A stretch of DNA of 64,000 nt from Sycobia sp. Sy_11 (GCA_018907035.1 JACCIC010000136.1:596001-660000), one strand, 5' to 3'; positions 1 to 10,532 are shown, numbered from the stretch's first letter. The notes: generated by a model not told the origin, from the sequence alone. Program-made: numbers and translations.

Positions 1-248
1 AGTTAAGAATATCGGTAGCCACGCCAGGTATTGCGCCTAAAAGGAGCGGTGTGACGCGGCTCGGCGCCGCGATGCCCAGCGGTATCTCATAGGAAAATTT
101 TTATTTTCCGTATGAGTTCAAGAACCCGTGCCTCGTCGCGCAAAGCTGCGACACCGAAGGTTACTGCACCAAGCCCGGCTCGGCTTCTATCAAATTTTAA
201 TATTATACTTTTCTCTTTTTTTTTCATTAGTCGGTTGCCGACGTAACA
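1..248 (-). repeat. 3' LTR (partial) of the Ty3/gypsy element, cut by the window edge
   Basis: This stretch matches 11896-12144 almost base for base. The only differences I see are two substitutions and one single-base indel. Read on the minus strand, the repeat begins TGTTACGTCGGC, which gives the TG expected at an LTR start. The sequence just inside it (249-260) reads GCTGGGGG on the element strand, a short purine tract where a polypurine tract belongs. The remainder of this LTR lies left of the window, so its length is not visible here. The near-identity of the two copies implies a fairly recent insertion. Confidence 0.9.
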
Positions 249-423
249 CCCCCAGCGTGAAAACGGTGGTTGAGGTATGAAAAAACCGTTCTGCCTCAGT
301 TGGTTACAAGTATGTGGTTGACATGGAAAAATATGTAGGCATTCAAGTGAGAGGAAATATATATAGTATATGTTGTGAAAAGGTATTATTCTTGCTATGG
401 TTTCTCAATATCTCGACGTCGTT

Positions 424-2319
424 CTATGTATTTATTTCAAAGAAACCACGCGGTTTGTTTTCGGTTTGTGATGATGGCATAGGGTCGAGTGGGTGTGCGG
501 CTTCGACATCCAACTGTTGATTATTTGCTCTTTGATCATTTTTCTTTGATATCAATAGGCGCGTTAGGCCAGTCCATACTGCTCCAAGTAGATGAAGTGA
601 CAATCCATAAACTTGGTGAAGCGCGTAACTATTTATGAAAACGCTAATTAACATTTTGATTGCTTGGATTATGAATAAGATTCCAATAATGCCAGCACTA
701 GTGGTTCCGAAGGAGACGAGTTTTTGCCATACTCTTCCCCATGTGGATTCTACTAGCTTCTCTACTGCGTTTTTATTTAGTAGTTTCTCCATGGTTCCTT
801 CTTCTTCTTCTATTGCATGTCCATTGATTTCCCTCGCCACATCATTGAGGAATGCTGCTTTTTCGACTGGGAACATGATGGATTCCCGAAGTCTTTCTAG
901 GTCTTCCTGAGTGTAAATTCCATCCGTGGGAAGATCTTGAGGACTTGTGTATTTCCAAGTAGGTTCGGAATGTGGTTTTAGGATGGCGGGACTGATTCCT
1001 GCTATAGGTTTAGGCAATATTTGGTACCATTGATTGCCTATTTGGTATGCTGCCGGAAGAGTGGGGTTGCATGTAACTATGGTACCCTTGCTTTTGAGGA
1101 TGTGTGTCCTAGGAGTCACGTAAAGTGTGGTATTCCCCTTTAAGACTGGCAGTTCTGTATAACAATTGGAACTATGATGTACTTTTACTTCCACTGGTAT
1201 ACACTTCACCAGGTGGATAACTTCTCCAGCTAGAACCGCCATATAACCGGGGCCTTTCATGAGATTATACGCGAACTCGTCGGGAGCTTGAGTCGCGATA
1301 GCAAGAGCGTTTTTAATAGTTTGTCTTTCTATGTTACAACGCTGGAAAACTACATCTTGGTATAATTTTTTCACTTGGGTGCGTATATATTTCTCCACGT
1401 ATACAAATTTCGAATTTACATAGGTGAATAAATCTAAGTCTGCGGTATTGGTTTTCTGTGTTTTTACAAATGTTTGTCCTCTGACTGTTTCAAAGATTAC
1501 GAGTTTCGGGTGTTCCGTCCTTATTATTTTGTAACCGTAGATGTATTCATGCCCTTTACTGGTAAGAGCAAATGTCACGTCGCGAGAGGAGAGGGAGTAC
1601 ACAACTTCATTCTCTTCGAATTCAGGATCACTTATTTTCCGTGCGAGTCCTTCATACAAAATACTAAATCTATTAAATTTACAAGCATCGTTAGGCATCG
1701 GACTCCAAAACGTGTACCCTCCCTCCTGATCGATACAGTGTCCGCTAGAAAATGGGCATACCGTTCCAGATTTGAGACGAATTACATTGCTGTCTAAATC
1801 TACGTTGCCCAAGCCATCGATGAGCATTATTGTCGCTAGGGCCTGCACAACTACGGAATCCCATGATCCATAGGGGTCGCTATAACCAGCGCCGTCACAT
1901 TTGCCGTCAGTATTGACATTGCCAGCTAACGTTAAACTATGGGACGAGGTTCGATTTACCTTTAAGTCCGTGATTATTCGATTACCTATTGATAATGTGC
2001 CTGTCGTGTGCACGTTTTCGCAGCTAGTCTGTCCTATTTCGCGTATGTATTGGGCTCTACTCCCACTTACAAGTGATATGTGTGAAAAAGAGCCGCAATA
2101 GAAAATCGTTCTTTCCATTTGAATTTTACATTAGTATACCTTAGTTTCGGTGTATTTATTAATTTGTAATAGTTGGACATATTTGTGTGTGATGTTAACT
2201 TCATTATCTGGAACGGAACATTCTCCCACTTCCGTGAGTGCTACCGTAGTGATGTTAGTGTACGGTGACCCACAATCATAGCCAGTAATTGATAACAGAT
2301 ATACCATTATCATTAACAT
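424..2319 (-). CDS. env: env-like glycoprotein of chuvirus/mononegavirus type, one nonsense codon
   Basis: Two open segments (2319-2134 and 2118-427) lie in the same minus-strand frame and are separated by a single TAA at 2133-2131, so this is one gene with one nonsense mutation. The first segment starts with a hydrophobic signal-peptide-like stretch (MLMIMVYLLSITG). The body is cysteine-rich and contains YSDPYGSWDSVVVQA, a motif I recall from chuvirus-like glycoproteins. A hydrophobic anchor (AGIIGILFIIQAIKM) lies near residue 475 of the 564-residue main segment, followed by a tail of about 70 residues. I see no furin-type site with fusion peptide of the baculovirus-F kind found in classical errantiviruses. 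The gene sits between integrase and the 3' LTR, the env position of a retrovirus. It would act in the particle membrane, for cell attachment and fusion. The family call is from memory, with no search. Confidence 0.8.
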
Positions 2320-2628
2320 TTTTATAAAATATGTTTTCCTTTATTTTTTTTGATTTCCCTTCTCTGTAACAAAAATAAAATTAGCTTCCATGTTTTAAAA
2401 AACAGGTTTCCTGATCTCAATTACCTTAAAAATAGTATTTAAGAATAGAAGTAGGTCGTAAGATAATAAAGTTGGTGAAAGTGAATTGATGAAATTAATG
2501 GTTATGCTATGTAATTTTTAGCACGGATTAGTTTCTAAAGTTTTTCTTCCCCCCCTTTTTTATTGATGACTCTCGATTAATGTGCGATATTCTAAGTCTG
2601 TTCGCGTGTACAATTTTACTACCTTTAT

Positions 2629-4641
2629 TTATTTGAATCCGTATGTTATTTTTAGGATTTCTAATATTTTATGCGGCCCGGAGTAATGATTATTAAATTT
2701 ACCGGGTTTCGGACCGGATAATAGGAATACATAGTCGCCTAGTTTAAAGTTTTTAGGGTTTAATTTTTGATCATAATACTTTTTAGATTTCAATTTCAAA
2801 CTAGAGACTCGTATGCAATTTTTTGTAGACCATTCAACCGTGTTACCAAATCAATTAAATAGCCTTTATATGTTGGGAGTAAGTCTGCTTCTCTTAAAGG
2901 GTCAGTTGAGGGTAGACTTGCTAGTCGACCGAAAACGAGCTCATAAGGGGTGTGTTTCGTACTTTCTTGAACACAGGTATTGTAGTTCAGCATTGCCAAA
3001 TCAATCCAATTATCCCATTCCTCGTCTTTAGTCGTATACTGTTTTAGATACTCTCCCAAAGCGTGGTGTGATCGTTCTAAAGAACCATTCGATTGTGGGT
3101 GGAAGGCTGTAGTGCGCAATTTTTTAATTTTGAAACGTTTGGCTATCCGTGTCATCAGGCTACTTAGGAAATTAGTGCCTTGGTCTGTAAGGATTATTTT
3201 TGGTGTCCCGAATATGCAAATGAATCTTTTTATGAAAGCGTCAGCAATTGTTTTAGACAGGGTATCCTTCAGTGGTATTACCATACAGAACTTTGTGAAC
3301 TGATCTTGAATGGTGAGAATGTATTCGTTTCCGTTTCTTGTGCGTTTCAACGGTCCTACGACGTCTAACGCTATCTTTTGTAAAGGCACACCGGGCGTTT
3401 GCGTAATTATCATAGGTTGTTTGGTTTTCAACCGGACCAATTTTTTTAATTGGCAATCCAAGCACTGTTGTATTCTACGTTGGACGTCGTCCTTCAAGTT
3501 TTCCCAAAAGTATTTCTGTTTTATTCTATTATAGGTTTTGGATACACCTCTATGTCCACCTACAGGAGATTTATGTAATTCGGAAAATACTTCGTCTCTT
3601 TTTTCCTGTGGTACGTATTTCAGGGCGTCGGTACAAACTATGATTTTCACGTGTGAGTTCTTGAATGCTATTCGTAATTGTTCGTGTATGTGTGACCACT
3701 CCAAATTTTCTATTGCCTTTTCTTTTGCGATACTTATGATTGTTTCTTCTGTCTTAGACAACATCTGATTCAGCGTAGCAAGGGTTTTGTAAATATTTCC
3801 TTCTATGGCATTTAATGAGTCAGGTTGCTCGCTTTTGATACACAACAGAAAGTAATTTTTGCATTTTTTCCTTTTACTTGTTGAACTTCACAAATTTCCA
3901 TCGCGTTTGCTTTTAATTTATGTAGTTCTATCACCTTTTTAGTCCCGTTACCGCACGGGTTTCCGTTACAATCGACAAAAAGGATTATATTGTCCTTTCG
4001 ATGGCATAGTGATTCCTTGGTTTCGATTAATGGATTATATCTGGGTTCTCTTTGTTTCTTATTTCCTCGTCGTCGGAAAAGGCTGATTCCTCTGATTCCA
4101 GGGAGGAAATTGAATTAGTGTCAGTGTCTCTGTCTGGTGGTACTGGAAGTTGTGGAAGGGCCTCTGGTTCAGCTTCAAATTCTTCCTCTTCTAGTTCGCT
4201 CTCAGCATAGTTTGGCGTGGTTTGTTTAACCTTCCGCGTGGCCTGTTTACTAGAGGTAGGTTTCCTATTCTCTTTGAATTGAGGTTCTAGTCGTATCCCT
4301 TCCTTAGTCGTTTTCTTGAGTCTCCCTCTTTTTCGTGGGGATGTTTCTTCTGCAGAATTTTGTTTAGTTTGTGTGCTAGGCTTTAGCTTGTTCGCAGGAG
4401 GCGGAATGGTTTCGTGAATACGACCGGAACGTGTGACATCGTTTGTTGCTATGATATTTGGTGGATTGCGAGATAAAGCGTCTGCGTTTAAATTAAGCTT
4501 CCCTGGTTTGTACAGGACTGTATAGTCGTATTCGGATAGCTTAAAGCGCCATTTCTGTACACAAGTGTTTAAATCGGCCGTTTTGAACCATACGAGTGAT
4601 TGATTATCTGTTATGATCGTGATTTTCCTACCATAAACATA
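2629..4641 (-). pseudogene. pol: gypsy pol, 3' half: RNase H end, acidic tether, integrase
   Basis: After the TAA at 4644-4642 the RNase H reads on in the same frame (KITIITDNQSLVW). A tether of roughly 230 residues follows, rich in Pro, Glu, Ser and Lys (for example ESELEEEEFEAEPEALP). A frameshift near 3850 moves the reading into the integrase segment (3845-2799). There the zinc-binding residues H91, H98, C128 and C131 and the catalytic D161, D221 and E257 are all visible (DVVGPL, LTDQGTNF, HPQSNGSLERSH). A second frameshift near 2805 separates the C-terminal module (GDYVFLLSGPKPGKF), which ends with TAA at 2631-2629. Integrase inserts the cDNA copy into the genome. The acidic tether between RNase H and integrase is longer than in compact gypsy elements. 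Confidence 0.88.
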
Positions 4642-6474
4642 TTATCGGAATGCTTTTACACAGTGTAGTATGGCTAATGCTTCTTTTTCGTATACTTCAT
4701 ATTTTAATTCCGCATCGCGTAGCACGCGCGAAGTGTATGCGATGAGTCTGTCTTTTCCAACTTCTCCTTGTGACAAAACGCCTCCTACAGCGTATCCTGA
4801 TGCGTCTGTAGTTATATTAAATGGTTGCGTCAAATCGGGAAACTGTAACAAGGGTGCGTTGCACAGTATTTCTTTTAACGTTTGGAACGCATTTTCTGTC
4901 TTATCTAACCATTGGAATACAGTATTTTTTTGCAAAAGCTTAGTCAGTGGTTTTGATATCGCAGCAAAGTTGTCTATGAATCGGCGATAATACCCAGCTA
5001 GACCAAGGAATTGTCTAACGTTCTTCACGTTTTTGGGATGGGGAAAGCCTTTTACAGCCTCTACCTTTTTGGGGTCTGGACTGAGCCCCTTTTCGCTTAG
5101 TCGGTGTCCTAAATAGTTGACTTCTCTCTTTAGGAATTCGCATTTATCAAATTGCAATTTTAACCCTGCTCGTCTTGGTCTGTCTAATAATAAATTCATC
5201 TTTTCATCATGTTCTTCTAATGTATTGGCATATACGACGATGTCGTCCAAGTATACAAAGAGTTTAATACCTTGTAATCCCTTTATAAGGCTGTCCATTA
5301 GCCTTTGAAATGTCGCAGGTGCATTTTTGAGTCCGAAAGCCATCCTAACGAACTCGTAATGGCCGAATGGTGGGCTGAATGCAGTTTTATGGGCATCTCT
5401 CGGATCTATTTTGATTTGATGAAATCCTGACGCAAGATCTAGCACCGTGTAAAATTTTGCTCCACCTACTTGATCGAATATTTCAGTTATATTAGGTAAG
5501 GGGTAAGCGTCACTTATAGTTTTATCATTAAGGGCTCGGAAATCGAGCACCATACGCCATCTAGGGCGGCCTTCAGAATCTGCTCGCTTCGGAACGAACC
5601 ATAAAGGGCTATTCCAAGGGGAGTTTGAATCTCGTATTACTCCGGTGGCTAATAGATCATTGACCTGTTTGTTGATTTCGCCCTTTAACGCATGGGTGAA
5701 TTTATACTGTTTGGTATTAATGGGATCGTCGTCGCACGTTTTTATTCTATGCATGACAATGTCTGTACCCGGTAATGAATCTCCAGGCAAGAAAAAGACG
5801 TCACGATTTTTTTCAACCAATGTCTGTACGTATTCCTTTTCTATAGTATTAAGGTGTTCAGTACGAACTAGGTCTCGTATGGAGGAGGTTCGTGTACACA
5901 TTAGGTGTTTTACTGGGGATCCTGTAGTTTCTGAGTCTGATTCCTGGGGATCCATGTCCTGATCCTCCGATGCATTTTCTTGCGTAAGTGTATATAAAGT
6001 CTTGGTAGCTATACTCTCGTCGTCGTAATAATGGTTTAGGAACCAATCGGTTTCATCACCGATATATGACATTGGTTCGTTTAATTCCTGATCATCGTAG
6101 TTGACTTCGTTGTCGCTGCTCTGATCGTCAGTTGAGGCATTCGTGTATACTGAATCCGGCAAGATTTCGGTTCCTTTTCCTTTCGAATTTCGTTCTTGTG
6201 CCTCAAGTAATTTTGAGGGAGAAATAAATTCAATGGGTTGCTTTGATGTAGGTAACTCCAATTGTTTAGTTTCGTAATTTATTATTATGTGGGCGTCGTT
6301 CAAATAGCGGGCTCCTAGGATACCGCAGTATGGAATTGGAAAATCGTCGGGTATCACATGGAAATATGAAATCCCGCCCGTTACTTTAATTTTTACGGTT
6401 CCTAACGTCGAAAATTGTTGTTCGCCCAAGCCCCAATAACGGCAAATATGCCATTTGTGTTTCATCGATTTCAA
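4642..6474 (-). CDS. pol: gypsy pol: end of second protease, reverse transcriptase, RNase H
   Basis: This 610-residue open frame begins inside a retropepsin: LGTVKIKV, the PDDFPIPY strand and the GILGARYL segment are in residues 24-58. An acidic linker fills residues 95-190. The reverse transcriptase covers about 235-480, with catalytic D346 (LDLASG) and the YLDD box at 408-411. RNase H starts near 540 with D557 (TDASG). A TAA at 4644-4642, where family members usually have a His-Tyr pair (FR*YV), stops the frame, but the same frame stays open beyond it. The order RT, RNase H, tether, integrase is that of Ty3/gypsy. The true polyprotein start lies upstream in another frame, so the first Met here is not biological. 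Confidence 0.92.
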   Translation of the reverse strand: MKSMKHKWHICRYWGLGEQQFSTLGTVKIKVTGGISYFHVIPDDFPIPYCGILGARYLNDAHIIINYETKQLELPTSKQPIEFISPSKLLEAQERNSKGKGTEILPDSVYTNASTDDQSSDNEVNYDDQELNEPMSYIGDETDWFLNHYYDDESIATKTLYTLTQENASEDQDMDPQESDSETTGSPVKHLMCTRTSSIRDLVRTEHLNTIEKEYVQTLVEKNRDVFFLPGDSLPGTDIVMHRIKTCDDDPINTKQYKFTHALKGEINKQVNDLLATGVIRDSNSPWNSPLWFVPKRADSEGRPRWRMVLDFRALNDKTISDAYPLPNITEIFDQVGGAKFYTVLDLASGFHQIKIDPRDAHKTAFSPPFGHYEFVRMAFGLKNAPATFQRLMDSLIKGLQGIKLFVYLDDIVVYANTLEEHDEKMNLLLDRPRRAGLKLQFDKCEFLKREVNYLGHRLSEKGLSPDPKKVEAVKGFPHPKNVKNVRQFLGLAGYYRRFIDNFAAISKPLTKLLQKNTVFQWLDKTENAFQTLKEILCNAPLLQFPDLTQPFNITTDASGYAVGGVLSQGEVGKDRLIAYTSRVLRDAELKYEVYEKEALAILHCVKAFR

Positions 6475-6997
6475 ATTGTGTCGATATCGTTCCCTTCTTT
6501 ACTAGGTTTCCATCCGATCCCGTATCAATTAGAAATCTACAGACTCCTCCGTTCGGATTCCTGGTAGTTAATGTCGGAAGTAATTCCTTGTCCTTTTCGA
6601 TTTGTATATTAATGACGAGTTCAGGTTTCTGTAAACATTGGTTGCCTAAACTTAATTCTATTGTTTGGTCGCCTATGATCAGTTTTTTTTCTCGAAAATC
6701 AATTCTTGCGTTGTTGTCTAACAAGTATTCTGAACCTATTATTCCGTCGAATGGGATTGGGGAATCATCTGGAGTGATTAAGAATTCGGCTGGTTGACCA
6801 GCAATCTTGAAATATACAACCCCCAGCGTAACTTCCTTAGTATTTCCTACACCGATAAGGGTGTATATTTTACTTTTATCTATGTAAGCTCCCTTTGGTA
6901 TTACGCTTCTTCTAATGGTATTGACTTCTGATCCACTGTCTACCATAAAAGTAAGGGCGCGTTCTTCGCTGAATCGAACATTAACACATGGTATGTT
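6386..6997 (-). CDS. pol: gypsy pol: first retropepsin plus active site of a second one
   Basis: The frame runs in from gag without needing a start codon. The first aspartic protease has MVDSGSE (active Asp-Ser-Gly at residues 3-5 of the 186-residue ORF starting at 6946) and its closing half PDDSPIPFDGIIGSEYL at 60-75. A second active site, FLIDTGSDGN, follows at 138-147. Its closing half, PDDFPIPYCGILGARYL, appears in the next frame (6474 ORF), so a frameshift near 6430 cuts the second protease. The two halves repeat the same layout, which indicates a tandem duplication. Retropepsins cleave the Gag-Pol polyprotein, and normally one domain per chain dimerises. The frame is -1 relative to gag, the usual relationship for translational frameshifting, but I find no convincing slippery heptamer. 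Confidence 0.82.
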   Translation of the reverse strand, partial: NIPCVNVRFSEERALTFMVDSGSEVNTIRRSVIPKGAYIDKSKIYTLIGVGNTKEVTLGVVYFKIAGQPAEFLITPDDSPIPFDGIIGSEYLLDNNARIDFREKKLIIGDQTIELSLGNQCLQKPELVINIQIEKDKELLPTLTTRNPNGGVCRFLIDTGSDGNLVKKGTISTQFEIDETQMAYLPLLGLGRTTIFDVRNRKN

Positions 6998-6999
6998 CC

Positions 7000-8160
7000 T
7001 TATAATTGTGGTTCCGATGGAATTAACTCGCCTAGGATTTCCGTCAGTTGGGTAGTATTGTTTGAGCGCACAGGTGCTATGGGAGTCCCCTCGTTCGCGC
7101 TCGGTGTTCGGAGACTCTGGCCATTTCCCTGGTTGTATTGCCTTTTTCGGTATTCCGATATCGTGTGACCTATGTTTTTGCAGTAGGCACAGACAGCTCT
7201 ATTGGATGTATTAGTATTTATTGGCGCTGCATCATGGGTTCTGCAATTCGTGTACGTGTGGCCCATACGTCCGCACTTCTGGCATTTAGGTTGATGTTGA
7301 GATGCTGACTGATTTGTTCGACAATAATTAGCCGTATGCCCTGATTTATTACACAGTTGACATATTATTAATGGTACTCGATAATTGTTCTTACAATCTC
7401 GAGCGGTATGGCCTGGTTTATTGCAGGTTTGTCATTTAATCAGAGAACGACACTGGGCGGCAGTGTGGTTTGCCCTGTTACAGATCTGAAATATTAATGT
7501 TCGATCTGCGTTAACCCTTTTGCGACATATCGAAGCTGTATGACCCATTATCCCACAATAAGCACAGGGGGGTCCTTAGGAATGGATTCTTCGATCAATC
7601 CGCAGACCGGCATCGGTCGTCTATTAACGATTGGTTTCGGTAAATAAGCTTCTCTTTCGTTTAATATTTTATTTCTCTTTAGCTCTTTTTCCGCGGCTAT
7701 GGCGTTTTTAAAAAGTTCGTCGAGAGTTGCGGTTTGTTTTACACATGGGAGTAAGTCAGATCTTAATCCAGCTCGAAAACAATCTATGATGTAGCTATCA
7801 ATAGTAGCTTTATAGGCGGCTGTGGGAACGGCGCGAGTCGTACGCTTATTGATTTCGAAAATTTTAGATGCTATGTTTTTTAATCTATTAACATAGGATA
7901 GTACCGTTTCATTTTTCCTCTGATATTCGATGCTTAATTCTCCTATTAGCTGTCCCTCTGTTTTAGAGGCCGAGAATGCTTCTCTGAAAACGTAGAGTGT
8001 GTTTCTCTAAGTGTCCGTTAGTGGCGCTGTCGGTATTATCTTCGTAGTTCGTGTTTGAAATCTTTTTGTATGATAAAGAGTGCGTACGTCTAGTTTGGTT
8101 CCTTTTTCCTTCATGGAAGACGGTTGAACCAGCTCGGCGTCATTAACAACGTTGTGAATG
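7000..8160 (-). pseudogene. gag: gypsy gag, capsid C-terminal part and nucleocapsid with six zinc knuckles
   Basis: Capsid-like sequence reads from about 8160 to 7570 (for example DSYIIDCFRAGLRSDLLP and QTATLDELFKNA). It is broken by a frameshift near 8015 and another at a six-C run near 7568. Six CCHC-type knuckles follow in one frame: 7566-7525 (CAYCGIMGHTASIC), 7491-7450 (first Cys replaced by Phe), 7434-7393 (first Cys replaced by TGA), 7362-7321 (CQLCNKSGHTANYC), 7284-7243 (CQKCGRMGHTYTNC) and 7191-7150 (last Cys replaced by Tyr). The frame ends with TAA at 7002-7000. The N-terminal half of a normal capsid is not recognisable, so gag appears truncated or diverged at its 5' end. Nucleocapsid knuckles bind the genomic RNA. 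Confidence 0.83.
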
Positions 8161-8316
8161 TTTTAACGGATGCAGACACGAGAATCATCAGACAAGTTGC
8201 CTTTTTTTGTTGTTGTTACAATTCCCTTTTTATTTTTTTGTTGTGTTTTTTTTTCTTTTTTTATATATATATATATGATTAAGTGGCGTGCCGTACATAA
8301 GCGTGAGTGCACGCAT

Positions 8317-8348
<32 letters not shown>

Positions 8349-8506
8349 GAGGTGGTGATTCCCTATAATGCACTTTGTTGTTTTGTATTAATTTTTGTTT
8401 TTAGATACTAATGTTTTCTTTATGTACTGGCAGTAAGGTGTTAATGCAAAATAAAAAAAGGAATGGTAAGTTTTTAATTTAAATATTTTATTCTATCAAA
8501 TTTACA

Positions 8507-8544
<38 letters not shown>

Positions 8545-8617
8545 TTATGTATGTTTTAATGTGATTTTAAAAAAGTTTTGTTTGTGTTTTTGTTTTTTTT
8601 TTTTTTTTGCTTTTTAC
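8161..8617. other. low-complexity leader between the accessory ORF and gag
   Basis: The stretch consists of T-runs, a short (CA)n/(TA)n microsatellite near 8316-8348 and a (TA)n run at 8507-8540. No coding potential is seen. It belongs to the internal region of the gypsy element. Confidence 0.6.
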
Positions 8618-9199
8618 TTATACGTGTTTTTTTTCAGCCCAGGTTTCCTGACGACGGACACGATAAGCCTCCTTGGGTCTCGTGTATTGTCTGGCAATGC
8701 ATTGAAGGCAGTCCTCTGTTGGAAGATGGCGTGCCTCGTAGCAGTTGGTGCAAGCACTTCTCTCTTGGATTTGGACTATTTTGTCCACTTCCAATTGCTT
8801 GTAAGAAAGCTGTACTGAAACGTCTCCAAGTGTTGCAGGGATGCCGTACAACTTCCTTACTTCATCACTGTTTAATGCATCCAGTGAAGCTGCAGTGGGC
8901 CTTGTTTTTGTGTGGGGAATTTTAAAGTTCTTCCGAAAACACGCACCACACCTTTCTATTAATTTCCCGCCCAAACAGAGAGTGCACAGCGTTCCGGAGA
9001 ATAAATATTTTCTCTCGTTTATGGTGAGTTTTTTACAGGCCTCCGAGAAGGCACTCTGAATTTTTGAGGTGGAGAAGCCTAACCTCTCTTCCCTCTTGAC
9101 AACTCTTAGTCTGGCCTCTTCCTTCCTGCGTGCTCGCTGTCTCTTCTTCTGAGATGGTTTCTTTTTAGTTTTAATGGAGCTATACCCACGGTTTTCCAC
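8618..9199 (-). CDS. unassigned accessory ORF, basic region plus two four-cysteine motifs
   Basis: This intact 193-residue ORF lies on the element's coding strand between the primer-binding site (9890-9873) and gag (from about 8160). I do not recognise it. Residues 11-38 are strongly basic (KKKPSQKKRQRARRK), like a nuclear-localisation or RNA-binding arm. Two compact cysteine motifs follow: C72-x2-C75-x8-C84-x2-C87 and C150-x2-C153-x10-C164-x2-C167, each of zinc-ribbon or treble-clef geometry. No signal peptide or membrane segment is visible. It is less damaged than gag and pol beside it, which suggests it is functional or recently so. A Rev/Tat-like regulator or a second nucleic-acid-binding protein are possible readings, but both are speculative. 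It could also be a captured host fragment. Confidence 0.6.
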   Translation of the reverse strand: MENRGYSSIKTKKKPSQKKRQRARRKEEARLRVVKREERLGFSTSKIQSAFSEACKKLTINERKYLFSGTLCTLCLGGKLIERCGACFRKNFKIPHTKTRPTAASLDALNSDEVRKLYGIPATLGDVSVQLSYKQLEVDKIVQIQERSACTNCYEARHLPTEDCLQCIARQYTRPKEAYRVRRQETWAEKKHV

Positions 9200-9501
9200 T
9201 AAGAGAGAGAGAAAGAAAAAAAAACCTTTTTTGAAATTTTAATTTGATGTGTGATTAATTTTAAATGTATATATGTATTTTTTTCTCTCTTTTTTTTTGT
9301 TCAACTAAGAATGATTTTACACCAAACTTTCCTCCGTTTAGATGGTATATATTGTTTTATTGTCTTTTAAAATCAAGATCCTTTATTCATATTATATTTT
9401 TTTTCTTTCTCTTTTTTTTTTGTTTTTACAAAAATTTAATTTTTTAGACTCTTAATTTTAGAATCTTAATCTTTAGCATTATAAGAAGATTGGTTTATCT
9501 T

Positions 9502-9552
<51 letters not shown>

Positions 9553-9872
9553 GAGAAAAAAAATTTTTTAATTATATATTTTTATTTATAATGAATCTTA
9601 TTTCATTAATTTATATTAAGTATCTTAATGAATTTTAATTATATATTTTTATTATAATTTTTATTATATGGTTTATAATCTAAAAGCTTAGTTGTTTTTT
9701 TTTTTATTATTCAATTCGTTATTCTAGTATATAATTATTATATTTTTTTTTGTTACTGCTATTTTTATGAAATAATATGTACGTTTTTTTTTTTTATTAA
9801 ATATTACTCCTATAATTAATGAATATGAAAAGAATTTTAAAGTAGCAGATAGACACGCAAGCAGCTCAAGAA
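9200..9872. other. AT-rich 5' leader of the gypsy element
   Basis: This lies between the primer-binding site and the accessory ORF. It includes a poly(T) tract of about 47 bases at 9503-9549 (poly(A) on the element strand). I see no gene. Confidence 0.55.
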
Positions 9873-9890
9873 ATTCCGGCTGAGCCCCCA
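9873..9890 (-). promoter_or_regulatory. primer-binding site, tRNA-Pro type
   Basis: On the element strand this reads TGGGGGCTCAGCCGGAAT. That matches the well-known proline-tRNA primer-binding site of murine retroviruses at about 15 of 18 positions (recalled). The + strand ends in CCA, as a tRNA 3' end would. It is the expected landmark just inside the 5' LTR and fixes the LTR's inner edge near 9891. Confidence 0.7.
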
Positions 9891-10058
9891 AAATTTATAA
9901 TAAGGTATGTGATGTCGGAATTAGAACGCCGTCGTCCTTTTACCTTATTAACCTGCGAATGCACCTTTCTGGGTACACACGCAGGTATGGTTGAGCAGTT
10001 TTTGAGCCTGAAGAATTAACTCCAAGGGTTCGGGAATCTCGCGCGATTTTTCTGCTAC

Positions 10059-10064
10059 TTTATT
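10059..10064 (-). promoter_or_regulatory. polyadenylation signal AATAAA in the gypsy LTR
   Basis: AATAAA on the element strand between the TATA box and the primer-binding site, as expected for R/U5. It overlaps an 11-bp inverted repeat (AAAGTAGCAGA at 9839-9849 and its complement at 10051-10061) that brackets the primer-binding site. Confidence 0.45.
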
Positions 10065-10525
10065 AATTAAATACTTTTATCTTTTTTTTAGGAAGAGAGT
10101 TTAGGTTATATTAATATAATTTTTTATTGATTTTATTTTTCTAACTGGGTTTAAGCCTGGTCACAGTCCAAGGCTTATATTTGATTTGAATCGTCTTCCT
10201 TTCAGAAAACAATTCAAACCGCCTTAGCCTGAATGATCAGGTTCCCTAACTCAATAATAAAAAAAAAGGTTTTTTAAAAACTTTTGAAGTGACTGGGATT
10301 ATAGTTCCTTAGATCCTCCAACTTGGAGAGGATCACTCATAGAACTAGATAGGAAGAGGGTGGTGTGTAAAAGAAAGTAGAAAAAAGTAGAAAAAACTGC
10401 GAACTGGACTGTCTGCTGAATTATCTGTGTTGAGTGGGAAACGTGTGCGTATCTTTAATGGATTAGAACGTGTCTCTTGAGTGGATTGAAAAAAAGGTGT
10501 GTCCGAGTGCGTGGAAACCTGTTCC

Positions 10526-10532
10526 TTATATA
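10526..10532 (-). promoter_or_regulatory. TATA box in the gypsy LTR
   Basis: CCACTATATAAGG on the element strand, in a locally GC-rich patch. It lies about 465 bp before the AATAAA signal and would place the RNA start near 10500. Confidence 0.5.

Noticed and set aside
2131..2319. Separate small gene with signal peptide upstream of the glycoprotein
   Set aside because: It is in the same frame as the following ORF and separated by one TAA only; it is the N-terminus of the same gene.
8578..8925. Plus-strand 115-residue ORF
   Set aside because: It starts in a poly(T)-encoded Phe run and overlaps the more protein-like cysteine-rich ORF on the opposite, element-coding strand.
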